Positions 15,240 to 23,627 of a stretch of 64,000 nt of DNA are shown piece after piece. Under the pieces are notes generated by a model. That model was not told where the DNA came from, did no database searches, and saw nothing but the letters and a program-made list of their open reading frames with translations. Made by a program: the position numbers and the translations under genes. Each line of letters starts with the position of its first letter. Positions within the stretch are counted from its first letter, which is position 1. This DNA comes from Neisseria montereyensis (GTDB lineage: Bacteria > Pseudomonadota > Gammaproteobacteria > Burkholderiales > Neisseriaceae): contig NZ_JANUXW010000004.1 in the NCBI RefSeq assembly GCF_024834045.1, positions 1-64,000 on the forward strand, read 5' to 3'.

Positions 15240-15429
15240 TAAAGATTCCTTGTTTTTTCAGACGGCCTTAGCTTGAATAAGGCGACCCGTATGTTCGGAT
15301 AAATATTGTCGCGCTATTGTAACGGCTTTAGCCCGCACAGTTAAGCGTTGCCCGTATATTGTCGGCGCTTGGTTTATATCCGGTAAAGTTTTCAGACGGC
15401 CAAAAGTAGTTTCACCCTACCGCTACGGT

Positions 15430-15852
15430 TTATGCCGCTGCACCGACTAACTGCGTTTTCACCTGCTCTTTCCAATTATCCGGCAGCACCACTTCCGCAT
15501 CGCGTTCGGCGGCCGCCCAAATCGCGGCGGGGAAATTGGCATCGTTTTGAAAGCGGGCAACCACATGCCAATGCAGGTGCGGCACGAAATTGCCGAAGCT
15601 GGCCAAATTGATTTTGGTCGGCTTCAATACCTGCCGCATGGCAGCTTCGACACGATACACCATATCCATGATTTCATTGCGCTGTTCGCTCGGCAGATCG
15701 GTCATCTCGGCAATATGTTCCTGCCAAATCACACGGCATAAGGCGGGCGCATTCGGTTCGTTATCGACGGCTATCACCCGCAAACGCTCGGTTTGCAATA
15801 ATACTTCTTCGTTTTGCGGATGGCACAACGGACAGTTCGGTTGGTTCATCAT
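15430..15852 (-). CDS. HIT-family hydrolase
   Basis: A 140-residue histidine-triad protein. The HLHWHVVAR motif (His92, 94, 96) is the catalytic triad that attacks nucleoside phosphoramidates or dinucleoside polyphosphates. An N-terminal CPLC (Cys7, Cys10) may bind zinc together with a histidine. The physiological substrate is not predictable from sequence. It lies between ldcA and rng on the same strand, with an inverted DUS pair separating it from rng, so it is probably its own unit. Confidence 0.85.
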   Translation of the reverse strand: MMNQPNCPLCHPQNEEVLLQTERLRVIAVDNEPNAPALCRVIWQEHIAEMTDLPSEQRNEIMDMVYRVEAAMRQVLKPTKINLASFGNFVPHLHWHVVARFQNDANFPAAIWAAAERDAEVVLPDNWKEQVKTQLVGAAA

Positions 15853-15883
15853 ATTTTATATTCCGGTGTTCTCTGTATCAGTA

Positions 15884-15910
15884 AGCCGTCTGAAACGTTT
15901 CAGACGGCCT
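15884..15910 (-). terminator. Inverted uptake-sequence terminator after rng
   Basis: AAGCCGTCTGAAACG/CGTTTCAGACGGC hairpin just beyond the rng stop at 15916. Confidence 0.75.
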
Positions 15911-15915
15911 ATCCA

Positions 15916-17412
15916 TTACAGCAACACAATATCGTATTGTTCTTGTGTATAAGCGGTTTCTACCGCCAATGAAATCGGTTTGCCAATAAAGTCTATCAGC
16001 ATGGCCAATGATTGAGATTCTTCGTCTAAAAACAAATCAATCACACTGGGCGCGGCCAAAATACGGAAACTACGCGCATCATAACGCTTGGCTTCGCGCA
16101 CGATTTCGCGCTGTATTTCATAGCATACGGTTTGCGGGGTTTTCAGACGGCCCCTACCCTGACAGGTCGGGCACGGTTCGCACAATACATGGCTGAGGTT
16201 TTCGCGGGTGCGTTTGCGGGTCAGCTCGACCAAGCCGAGGCTGGTAAAGCCGTTCAGGGTAACCCGCGTACGGTCGAAGCTTAAGGCTTTGGCCAATTCC
16301 TGCAAGATGGCTTCGCGGTGTTCTTCATGCGCCATATCGATAAAATCAATAATGATAATACCGCCCAGATTGCGTAATCGTAATTCGCGGGCAATGGTAT
16401 GGCAGGCTTCGAGATTGGTGCGGAAAATGGTTTCATCAAAATTGCGCGCGCCGACAAAACCGCCGGTGTTCACATCAATGGTGGTCATGGCTTCGGTGGC
16501 TTCGATAATCAGATAGCTGCCGAAATTCAGATTGACACGCGGTTGTAGCGAACGGTTGATTTCCTGCTCGACATTGTAGCTTTCAAACAGCGGACGGTCG
16601 CCCTTGAACAAGGTGATTTTCTCTGCTGCGCCCGGCACATACAGCTCTGAAAATGCTTTCATACGCTGATAGTTTTCAGTGGAATCGATTAAGATTTGGC
16701 GGGTATTGTCGCTAAACATATCACGCAACACGCGCAAACTCAGCGGCAAATCGTGATACAGCAGGGTTTCGGGAGGCAGGGTTTTCGACTGATGGCAGAT
16801 GTTTTCCCAAACTTTGGTCAAATAGTGGATATCGGCCTGCAACTCGGCATCGGTCGCCGTTTCGGCACTGGTGCGGATAATATAACCGCCGCCCGAACCG
16901 TCGGCCGGCAATAGGTTTTCCAAACGGGTACGCAGGCTGTTGCGCTCTTCTTCGTCTTCGATACGCTGCGAAATGCCGATATGTTCTTCTTGCGGCAGGT
17001 GAACCAAAAAGCGGCCGGCCAGTGAAATTTGGGTGGAAAGGCGCGCACCTTTGCTGTTAATCGGGTCTTTAATTACCTGCACCAAAACCGACTGCCCTTC
17101 AAACAGCATATGTTCTATGCGTTGGGTTTCGTCGGGGTTACGCCGCTGTTCCAATACATCGACAATGTGTAAAAACGCCGCGCGTTCCAAGCCGATATCG
17201 ATAAACGCGCTCTGCATGCCGGGCAATACGCGGCGTACCACGCCGAGATAAATATTTCCGACCAGACCGTGGCCGCTGTTGCGCTCGATATGCAACTCGC
17301 AAACGTTGTTTTCTTCCAAAACGGCCACACGGGTTTCTTGCGGCGTGATGTTCACCAATACGGTTTCGGGCGGGCGTATGGTGTCTTTAGGCAAAGGGAT
17401 ACCGTTTAACAT
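15916..17412 (-). CDS. rng: Ribonuclease G
   Basis: Endoribonuclease for 16S rRNA 5' maturation and mRNA turnover. The 498 residues begin with an S1 RNA-binding domain (about 35-125), then the DNase I-like catalytic region with metal-binding Asp313 in TIDVNTGGFVG and Asp356 in IIIIDFIDM, and the CPTCQGRG zinc link at 414-420. The length and the absence of the long C-terminal degradosome scaffold mark it as RNase G and not RNase E. A hairpin lies in the leader just before the ATG. A DUS lies within the gene at about 16140. Confidence 0.94.
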   Translation of the reverse strand: MLNGIPLPKDTIRPPETVLVNITPQETRVAVLEENNVCELHIERNSGHGLVGNIYLGVVRRVLPGMQSAFIDIGLERAAFLHIVDVLEQRRNPDETQRIEHMLFEGQSVLVQVIKDPINSKGARLSTQISLAGRFLVHLPQEEHIGISQRIEDEEERNSLRTRLENLLPADGSGGGYIIRTSAETATDAELQADIHYLTKVWENICHQSKTLPPETLLYHDLPLSLRVLRDMFSDNTRQILIDSTENYQRMKAFSELYVPGAAEKITLFKGDRPLFESYNVEQEINRSLQPRVNLNFGSYLIIEATEAMTTIDVNTGGFVGARNFDETIFRTNLEACHTIARELRLRNLGGIIIIDFIDMAHEEHREAILQELAKALSFDRTRVTLNGFTSLGLVELTRKRTRENLSHVLCEPCPTCQGRGRLKTPQTVCYEIQREIVREAKRYDARSFRILAAPSVIDLFLDEESQSLAMLIDFIGKPISLAVETAYTQEQYDIVLL

Positions 17413-17435
17413 GATTACTCTTTAAATATGAAAAT

Positions 17436-17479
17436 ACTTTTGCAATAGATTCTCTGTTTTGAAAACCGATTGCAAAAGT
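17436..17479 (-). promoter_or_regulatory. Leader hairpin upstream of rng
   Basis: ACTTTTGCAAT and ATTGCAAAAGT form a perfect 11-bp inverted repeat with a 22-nt loop, ending 23 nt before the rng start codon. It could be a site for self-regulation or simply mRNA protection. The plus-strand version is followed by TTTTTT, but no gene on that strand needs a terminator here. The rest of 17480-17642 shows nothing recognisable. Confidence 0.45.
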
Positions 17480-17642
17480 TTTTTGAACGAAATATTTTAA
17501 CCTTTATGGCGTAAAATGGCTTTGAAATCAATTGTAAAAAAATTTAATCCGGGTTTGAAAGCATAGAGCCGAACGCCCCCGTTACAAACGGAACAATCAT
17601 ACGCTAAAGGTATGGTTTAGGCAAAGCGAAAACATGATGAAA

Positions 17643-17672
17643 AGGCCGTCTGAAAACGGTTTCAGACGGCCT
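17643..17672 (-). terminator. Inverted uptake-sequence terminator after rsfS
   Basis: AGGCCGTCTGAAAACGG/TTTCAGACGGCCT hairpin, 32 bp beyond the rsfS stop. Confidence 0.75.
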
Positions 17673-17703
17673 ATATAATTTGTTTGATGAAATAATGCGG
17701 TTC

Positions 17704-18096
17704 TTAGTTGTCGGCCGCATGCCAAGGCTTTTGCATGCCCTCATGGAAAGAGGGTTTTTCGCCACCCCACAAAGTATCGATATCGTAATAATCGCGTACC
17801 GCCGGCAGCATTACATGCACCACCAAATCACCGGCATCCACCAATGCCCAGTCGCCGCTGTCCTGCCCTTCGCTGCCGAGAATCTCAAAGCCGGCTTCTT
17901 TTAAGTCAACAGCCACACTGTTGGCCAGCGCTTTGACTTGGCGGTTGCTGTCGCCGCTGGCAATAATCATACGGGCAAACAGCGGGGTTTTTTCGTGCGT
18001 TTCCAATACGGTAATATCTTTGCCTTTAACGTCTTCCAACGCATTCACGGCGATATCGACCATTTTTTGCAAATCATTCAATTCTTGTTCGTTCAT
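17704..18096 (-). CDS. rsfS: Ribosome silencing factor RsfS
   Basis: Binds ribosomal protein L14 and blocks subunit joining when nutrients are scarce. The 130 residues show the Iojap/RsfS pattern: an N-terminal helix with VDIAVNALEDVKGKDITVLE, then ASGDSNRQVKALANSV, and GDWALVDAGDLVVHVM, where the family has its W-x-L-x-D-x-G core. It follows nadD by 73 nt on the same strand, the common nadD-rsfS arrangement. A DUS sits in the gap. Confidence 0.93.
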   Translation of the reverse strand: MNEQELNDLQKMVDIAVNALEDVKGKDITVLETHEKTPLFARMIIASGDSNRQVKALANSVAVDLKEAGFEILGSEGQDSGDWALVDAGDLVVHVMLPAVRDYYDIDTLWGGEKPSFHEGMQKPWHAADN

Positions 18097-18169
18097 AAAG
18101 TTTCCTGTTTGTTAAGGTTTTCAGACGGCCTTAGTATTCAATAACCGCTGTCTGAAATAATGGTCTGCC

Positions 18170-18778
18170 TTAGCGGCGGTAAAGACCGTGTTTTGTTATA
18201 TAAGCCTCTACTTGGGGGGCTATCAATCCTTCGGTGCTTTCATGATTGCCCAAGCGGCGGCGTATTTCGGTGGAGCTAACATTGTACATCGGCGTTTTCA
18301 GCAGATGCAGGCTGCCGTTTTGTAAGGCATCACCCAACCAGCCATGTAATTCGCGGGGGGCACGGGCAAGGTTGTCACCCTCTCGCGCGGCAACGGCAAT
18401 ATGAATCTGGCGAACTAAAGTCTGCCATTTTTTCCATGTATGCAACTGAAGCAGGCTGTCGCTGCCGAGCAGCCACCACAATTGTGCCGCCGGAAACTGC
18501 TGACGGAAAATCTGCACCGTATCAAACGTATAAGTTGCCCCTTCGCGTACGATATCACAATCGCTCACGGCAAAACGGCTATCGGCTTGGGCGGCCAGCT
18601 CGGTCATGGCCAAACGGTGCTCGGCTGCGGTTTGGGTGGTTTCTTTATGATACGGGTCGCCCGCCGGCAAAAAAACCACCATATCCAAACCTAATTCGTC
18701 GGCAAACGCTCGGGCAATGTGTATATGACCATTGTGTATCGGGTCGAAAGTGCCGCCGAAAAGTCCTATTTTTTTCAT
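18170..18778 (-). CDS. nadD: Nicotinate-mononucleotide adenylyltransferase
   Basis: Makes deamido-NAD from nicotinate mononucleotide and ATP. The 202 residues start with GLFGGTFDPIHNGHIHIA, which carries the GGTFDPxHxGH nucleotide-binding signature, and end with NVSSTEIRRRL, the ISSTxxR motif. LWWLLGSDSLLQLHTWKKW lies between them as in the family. Upstream partner of rsfS. Confidence 0.95.
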   Translation of the reverse strand: MKKIGLFGGTFDPIHNGHIHIARAFADELGLDMVVFLPAGDPYHKETTQTAAEHRLAMTELAAQADSRFAVSDCDIVREGATYTFDTVQIFRQQFPAAQLWWLLGSDSLLQLHTWKKWQTLVRQIHIAVAAREGDNLARAPRELHGWLGDALQNGSLHLLKTPMYNVSSTEIRRRLGNHESTEGLIAPQVEAYITKHGLYRR

Positions 18779-18890
18779 AAATCATCAAGGCCGTCTGAAA
18801 GAAGGATACCGTTATAACGAAGAAAACGTATTAAGACAAGACAATCAACATTATTCAGCCATCGGCCTACGTTTGATAACGCGTTCTTGC

Positions 18891-19469
18891 TTACGGATTA
18901 ATCGCACATTCTTGTTTACCGTTCACAATCACTGTTAATTTACCGGTTGTCGGGTGAATCACCAAACCATGCACGGCCACATTTTCCGGCATCAGCGGAT
19001 GGCGGCGGATAATGCCGACGGTATGGCGTACGCTTTCTTCAACATTATCAAAGCCTGTTAGCCAGTTGTCTAAATCAATACCCGCATTACGCAATGTCGT
19101 AATACGGTCTTCGGGAATATCGTGCTGCCGGACACTACTCAAAAATGCATCGGGATTCAATCCGCGCATACCGCAATCATGATGGGCAACCACCATAATT
19201 TCTTTAACTTTCAATTCAAACACGGCCAACAACAAACTGCGCATCACCGAACCCCAAGGATGGGTCACCAATGCTCCGGCATTTTTAATCAGTTTGGCAT
19301 CGCCGTTTTTCAAACCCAATGCGCGCGGCAGCAATTCGACCATACGGGCATCCATACACGATAAAATTGCCAATTGCCGTTCGGGGTATTTATTGGTAAA
19401 AAACTGCGAATACTCGCCGGATTCTACAAATTCTTGATTAAATGAAAGAATATTATCAAGTTCACTCAT
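18891..19469 (-). CDS. Beta-class carbonic anhydrase
   Basis: Hydrates CO2 to bicarbonate. In 192 residues the zinc ligands Cys38 (SCMDAR), His96 and Cys99 (AHHDCGM) and the Asp40-Arg42 dyad are all present, with KNAGALVTHPWGSVMRSL as the conserved core. The pattern resembles the short beta-CA branch found in many Gram-positives and Neisseria. A gamma-carbonic anhydrase-like protein is encoded at 36432. It is transcribed alone; no partner gene is adjacent. Confidence 0.92.
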   Translation of the reverse strand: MSELDNILSFNQEFVESGEYSQFFTNKYPERQLAILSCMDARMVELLPRALGLKNGDAKLIKNAGALVTHPWGSVMRSLLLAVFELKVKEIMVVAHHDCGMRGLNPDAFLSSVRQHDIPEDRITTLRNAGIDLDNWLTGFDNVEESVRHTVGIIRRHPLMPENVAVHGLVIHPTTGKLTVIVNGKQECAINP

Positions 19470-19555
19470 GATGTTTCACATGCTTTTATCAAAACAATTT
19501 TTCATTATAACGCGTTCGGGCAAAGAGTGTTTGAACCAAAACCAGTACCTTATGA

Positions 19556-20539
19556 TTAACGTTGCCAATGCCGCGCCATTTCCAATGCGGTTTGGGCGGC
19601 TTCCATCAAACTGCCCGAATCGGCACGCCCCGTACCGGCCAAATCCAGCGCCGTACCATGGTCAACCGATGTTCGGATAAACGGCAGCCCCAAGGTAATA
19701 TTCACACCCTTGCCGAAGCTGGCATATTTCAAAACCGGTAAGCCCTGATCGTGGTACATCGCCAATACCGCATCGCCATCTTTTAAAATAAACGGCTGAA
19801 ACAGCGTATCGGCAGGATACGGCCCGCGCACATCCAGCCCCTCCGCCTGCAATGCGGTTAAGGTCGGCGTAATCACTTCGATTTCTTCACGCCCCAAATG
19901 CCCGCCCTCTCCGGCATGGGGGTTTAAACCCGCCACCAAAATACGCGGTGCGGCGATACCGAACTTGGTTTGTAAATCCGTATGCAAAATCCGCAATACC
20001 GATGCCAGCAGCGGTCGGGTAATGGCGGCGGCAATGTCTTTCAAGGACAGATGTGTCGTAGCCAAAGCCACGCGCAAGCCACCGCCTGCCAACATCATCA
20101 CCACTTGCGGGGTATGGCTTTTTTCGGCCAAGTATTCGGTATGGCCGCTAAACGGAACTCCGGCATCGTTGATAATGCCTTTGTGCAACGGCGCGGTTAC
20201 CATCGCTGAAAATTCACCGCGTTGAACGCCCTCAAACGCCGTATCCAATAATTCAAGCACATACGCCGCATTTTCAGCATTCAGACGGCCTGCCTCACAC
20301 GGTGCGCGCAATGGAATAGACAAAACATCCAACACCCCTTTTTCAGGTGTCTGCCCCGCCCGATAGTCGCGCAAACGAATATTCTTACCCAATTTCTCGG
20401 CACGTTCGTGTAATAAATCTTTATCGCCCAGCACCACATAGCGGCAGGTCGGTTCGGCAAAAGCCAAATCCAAACAAATATCCGGGCCGATACCTGCCGG
20501 TTCGCCACTGGTTACCGCCAATACGGGAAGTGTCATCAC
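19556..20539 (-). CDS. pdxA: 4-hydroxythreonine-4-phosphate dehydrogenase
   Basis: Oxidises 4-phosphohydroxy-threonine with NAD in pyridoxal-phosphate synthesis. The 327 residues include [13 protein letters not shown] at the start, the metal site region [26 protein letters not shown] and [13 protein letters not shown], and the [14 protein letters not shown] tail. The start is either of two adjacent ATG codons (MMTLPV); the second is the more usual family start. A DUS falls inside the gene near 20280. Confidence 0.95.
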   Translation of the reverse strand: MMTLPVLAVTSGEPAGIGPDICLDLAFAEPTCRYVVLGDKDLLHERAEKLGKNIRLRDYRAGQTPEKGVLDVLSIPLRAPCEAGRLNAENAAYVLELLDTAFEGVQRGEFSAMVTAPLHKGIINDAGVPFSGHTEYLAEKSHTPQVVMMLAGGGLRVALATTHLSLKDIAAAITRPLLASVLRILHTDLQTKFGIAAPRILVAGLNPHAGEGGHLGREEIEVITPTLTALQAEGLDVRGPYPADTLFQPFILKDGDAVLAMYHDQGLPVLKYASFGKGVNITLGLPFIRTSVDHGTALDLAGTGRADSGSLMEAAQTALEMARHWQR

Positions 20540-20682
20540 CCATTTCCTTTAGCCAATACAAGGTTTGTATTCTACACCCATGCCGCCCAAAATATTTCAG
20601 ACGGCCTTCAGTAAAATATGGCAACACCACATTCACTTAGGCCGTCTGAAACAATATTTTATTATCGGTTAAATATCAACAA

Positions 20683-21459
20683 TCAACGCACAATGCCGCG
20701 TGTCGAGGTTTGAAAGAAGTCTTTGAATATTTCAAGCTCAGGTGCGGTTTCAGCCAGTTTCAATACTTCGGCTTTGGCTTCGTCCAGCCCTAAGCCCTGA
20801 CGATATAAGATTTTATAAACCTGCTTCACATTGGCAATTTGTTCGGCGGTAAATCCGTTTCGGCGCATGCCTTCGGAGTTCAACCCTGCCGGCTCGGCAC
20901 GGTATCCCGCTGCCATCACATAAGGCGGAATATCTTTATGAACACCTGCGGCAAATGCGGTCATGGCATAGTTACCAATCTGGCAAAATTGGAACACTAA
21001 GGTATAACCGCCCAAAACCACATAATCGCCAATCACCACATGCCCTGCCAATGAGGCATTATTGGCAAAAATAGTATGGTTGCCGACGATACAGTCATGC
21101 GCCAAATGCACATACGCCATAATCCAGTTGTCGTCGCCGACTCTGGTTTCCCCTGCACCGGTTACCGTACCGGTATTGAAGGTGGTAAATTCACGGATGG
21201 TATTGCCATTACCGATAATCAGTTTGGTTGGCTCATCTTTGTATTTCTTGTCTTGCGGCTGCGCGCCTAACGAAGCAAACTGAAAAATTTTATTGTTTTC
21301 GCCAATGGTGGTATGCCCATCTATCACGGTATGGGGGCCGATTTCAGTATGGGCGCCGATTTGTACATTCGGCCCGATAACGGTATAAGGCCCAACTTTA
21401 ACACTAGAATCCAGTTCGGCTTTCGGATCAATTACTGCGGTAGGATGAATTAAGCTCAT
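20683..21459 (-). CDS. lpxA: UDP-N-acetylglucosamine acyltransferase
   Basis: First step of lipid A synthesis: acylates UDP-GlcNAc from acyl-ACP. The 258 residues are mostly left-handed beta-helix hexapeptide repeats ([21 protein letters not shown]..), with the catalytic histidine in [12 protein letters not shown] and the [12 protein letters not shown] acyl-ACP contact. Last gene of the lpxD-fabZ-lpxA series, but an inverted DUS pair separates it from fabZ. Confidence 0.97.
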   Translation of the reverse strand: MSLIHPTAVIDPKAELDSSVKVGPYTVIGPNVQIGAHTEIGPHTVIDGHTTIGENNKIFQFASLGAQPQDKKYKDEPTKLIIGNGNTIREFTTFNTGTVTGAGETRVGDDNWIMAYVHLAHDCIVGNHTIFANNASLAGHVVIGDYVVLGGYTLVFQFCQIGNYAMTAFAAGVHKDIPPYVMAAGYRAEPAGLNSEGMRRNGFTAEQIANVKQVYKILYRQGLGLDEAKAEVLKLAETAPELEIFKDFFQTSTRGIVR

Positions 21460-21480
21460 GTAGGCTTTCTTTCCCTTATA

Positions 21481-21511
21481 AGGCCGTCTGAAAACATTAA
21501 ATTCAGACGGC
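21481..21511 (-). terminator. Inverted uptake-sequence pair between fabZ and lpxA
   Basis: AGGCCGTCTGAAAAC..ATTCAGACGGCCT hairpin in the 62-nt gap between two genes normally co-transcribed. If it terminates, it would lower lpxA transcription relative to fabZ. Confidence 0.65.
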
Positions 21512-21521
21512 CTTTTTAAAT

Positions 21522-21977
21522 TTATAGTTCTACTGCACGCTTAGCACACATAATTTCGGCTTCGACGGCAACCTGTCCTTCAACGGTAGCAACGGCTTTA
21601 AATTTACCGATACCGCGTTTATTGGCCATTAGTTCCACTTTCAGCAAAAGCTGATCACCCGGAACCACCTGCCGTTTGAAACGGGCATTATCAATACCGG
21701 CAAAGAAATAAATCTCTTCCGGATTGCGGCCGCCTTCACTCAAAATCGCCAACGTGCCGCAAGCCTGCGCCAACGCCTCGATAATCAACACGCCCGGCAT
21801 TACTGGAAAATCGGGGAAGTGGCCTTGGAAATGCGGTTCGCTCATGGTCACGTTTTTAATGGCCGTTAGGCTTTTCATAGACTCGAATGAAGTAATACGG
21901 TCGAGCAATAAAAACGGATAGCGGTGCGGAATGAGTTTCTGTATGTCTTTGGTTTCAATCGGGAGCTGGATGTCCAT
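21522..21977 (-). CDS. fabZ: 3-hydroxyacyl-ACP dehydratase FabZ
   Basis: Dehydrates beta-hydroxyacyl-ACP in fatty-acid elongation. The 151 residues have the hot-dog fold signature [11 protein letters not shown] with catalytic His53, and Glu67 in [22 protein letters not shown] at the start is also typical. It lies 5 nt after lpxD and before lpxA, where it competes with LpxA for hydroxyacyl-ACP. Confidence 0.97.
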   Translation of the reverse strand: MDIQLPIETKDIQKLIPHRYPFLLLDRITSFESMKSLTAIKNVTMSEPHFQGHFPDFPVMPGVLIIEALAQACGTLAILSEGGRNPEEIYFFAGIDNARFKRQVVPGDQLLLKVELMANKRGIGKFKAVATVEGQVAVEAEIMCAKRAVEL

Positions 21978-21982
21978 GTATT

Positions 21983-23035
21983 TTATTCCTTATTGTTTTT
22001 AATAGATTGCATTGTTTCCAACGTTTTTTCTAGCTGCTTGATACGTTTGTTCATTTCACTTAAATGCCGGATATGCACCGCATTACGCGCCCATTCTTTA
22101 TGCGTTTGTAGCGGATAGCAAGTCGCATAATAGCCGGGCTCGTGAATCGAATGGGTCACGGCCGTACCGCCGCCAATAGTGGTTTTATCGCAAATTTCGA
22201 TATGGCCGACAAACATCGCCGCCCCGCCGATAATACAATAAGAACCGATTTTGGTGCTGCCCGAAATGCCGGCACATGCGGCAATCACGGTATGTTCGCC
22301 AATCTGACAGTTGTGGCCGATTTGTACCTGATTGTCGATTTTGGTACCTTGGCCGACAACCGTATCCGACATGGCACCGCGATCTATCATACTGTTGGCA
22401 CCGATTTCCACATCGTCATGCAATACCACCCCGCCTGTTTGCGGGATTTTAAACCATGATGATCCGGTAAATGCCAAGCCGAAACCATCGGCACCAATCA
22501 CACTACCGCCATGTATTTCAACCCGATCACCCAGTTTGCAGCCATGGTAAATCACGGCATTCGGGTGAATCACCACTTCATTGCCCAATACGCAATCATG
22601 TTCGACAACGGCACCGGCCAAAATACGACACCCTTCGCCTAAAACCGTATTACCGCCGATATAAACATGGGCGCCTATTTCGCAACTTGCCGGCACATTC
22701 GCTGTCGGCTCGATAATCGCAGTAGGATGAACGCCTGCAACGGCTTTTTGAATAGGCGAAAACAAACGGGCGACACGGGCAAAATATAAATAGGGATCTT
22801 GTGCCACAATCAGATTGCGGCCGCTGAATTCATCGGCCATTTTCTGGCTGACAATAATGGCACCTGCGTTGCTGTCGGCAACGTCGGCCTTATATTTCGG
22901 ATTGGCCAAAAAGCTGATATGGTCGGCTGTTGCATCAGCCAACGGCTGCACGGCGGCGATACTGATATCGTCGCCGCGCCATTCGCCGCCTAATTCGGCC
23001 ACAATTTGCGATAAGGTATAAAAAGCTGGTTTCAT
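21983..23035 (-). CDS. lpxD: UDP-3-O-(3-hydroxyacyl)glucosamine N-acyltransferase
   Basis: Third lipid A step: adds the N-linked hydroxyacyl chain. The 350 residues have an N-terminal uridine-binding domain (about 1-95), a left-handed beta-helix of hexapeptide repeats (about 100-300) with the catalytic histidine in [12 protein letters not shown], and a C-terminal helical tail ([17 protein letters not shown]). It follows skp by about 50 nt and precedes fabZ by 5 nt. A DUS lies just upstream of the start. Confidence 0.96.
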   Translation of the reverse strand: MKPAFYTLSQIVAELGGEWRGDDISIAAVQPLADATADHISFLANPKYKADVADSNAGAIIVSQKMADEFSGRNLIVAQDPYLYFARVARLFSPIQKAVAGVHPTAIIEPTANVPASCEIGAHVYIGGNTVLGEGCRILAGAVVEHDCVLGNEVVIHPNAVIYHGCKLGDRVEIHGGSVIGADGFGLAFTGSSWFKIPQTGGVVLHDDVEIGANSMIDRGAMSDTVVGQGTKIDNQVQIGHNCQIGEHTVIAACAGISGSTKIGSYCIIGGAAMFVGHIEICDKTTIGGGTAVTHSIHEPGYYATCYPLQTHKEWARNAVHIRHLSEMNKRIKQLEKTLETMQSIKNNKE

Positions 23036-23086
23036 AGAAAAGGCCGTCTGAATTTTTCAAAGTGAATCATTAAACCTAAGTTAGGC

Positions 23087-23599
23087 TTAATGTGCATTCA
23101 TGGATTTAATCACACTGTCGGTAATATCGTATTTACTGTTAACATAAATCACATCTTGCAAAATCAGATCATAGCCCTCTTTTTTCGCCAATTCGATAAT
23201 GACCTGATTGGCATTTTGCTGTAAAGAAGCAAATTCTTCATTACGGCGCAGATTATATTCTTCTGCCAATTGGGCTTGCTGGACACGGTATTGACGCACC
23301 AACTCGTTAAGTTCCCTAACGGTTTTTTCACGGTCGGCACCGGACAACTTACCGGAGGCCAAAGTTTTCTCTACACTTTCACCCTTACGGCGAAGTTGCT
23401 CTAAAGCCTCATGGCGGCTACTGAACTCTTTTTCCAATGTTTTTTGAATATTTTGAGCTTGTCTGGACTCACGATAAACCCGCTCGGTATTGATAAACCC
23501 GAGTTTTTGGATACCGTCGGCCACCGCACTACCCATCAAACCCAGGCTCAATGTGGCAGCCACCAAACCATGCATCAAATATGGCACTGCTTTATTCAT
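23087..23599 (-). CDS. skp: Periplasmic chaperone Skp/OmpH
   Basis: Trimeric periplasmic chaperone that carries unfolded outer-membrane proteins to the BAM complex. The 170 residues have a signal peptide ending near VADG (about residue 27), the [14 protein letters not shown] beta-strand start, a long charged coiled-coil arm (about 45-130) and a C-terminal strand region. It lies directly after bamA, the usual partner order. Confidence 0.92.
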   Translation of the reverse strand: MNKAVPYLMHGLVAATLSLGLMGSAVADGIQKLGFINTERVYRESRQAQNIQKTLEKEFSSRHEALEQLRRKGESVEKTLASGKLSGADREKTVRELNELVRQYRVQQAQLAEEYNLRRNEEFASLQQNANQVIIELAKKEGYDLILQDVIYVNSKYDITDSVIKSMNAH

Positions 23600-23627
23600 A
23601 AAAATCCTTTTCGAGCATTATGCCGAA

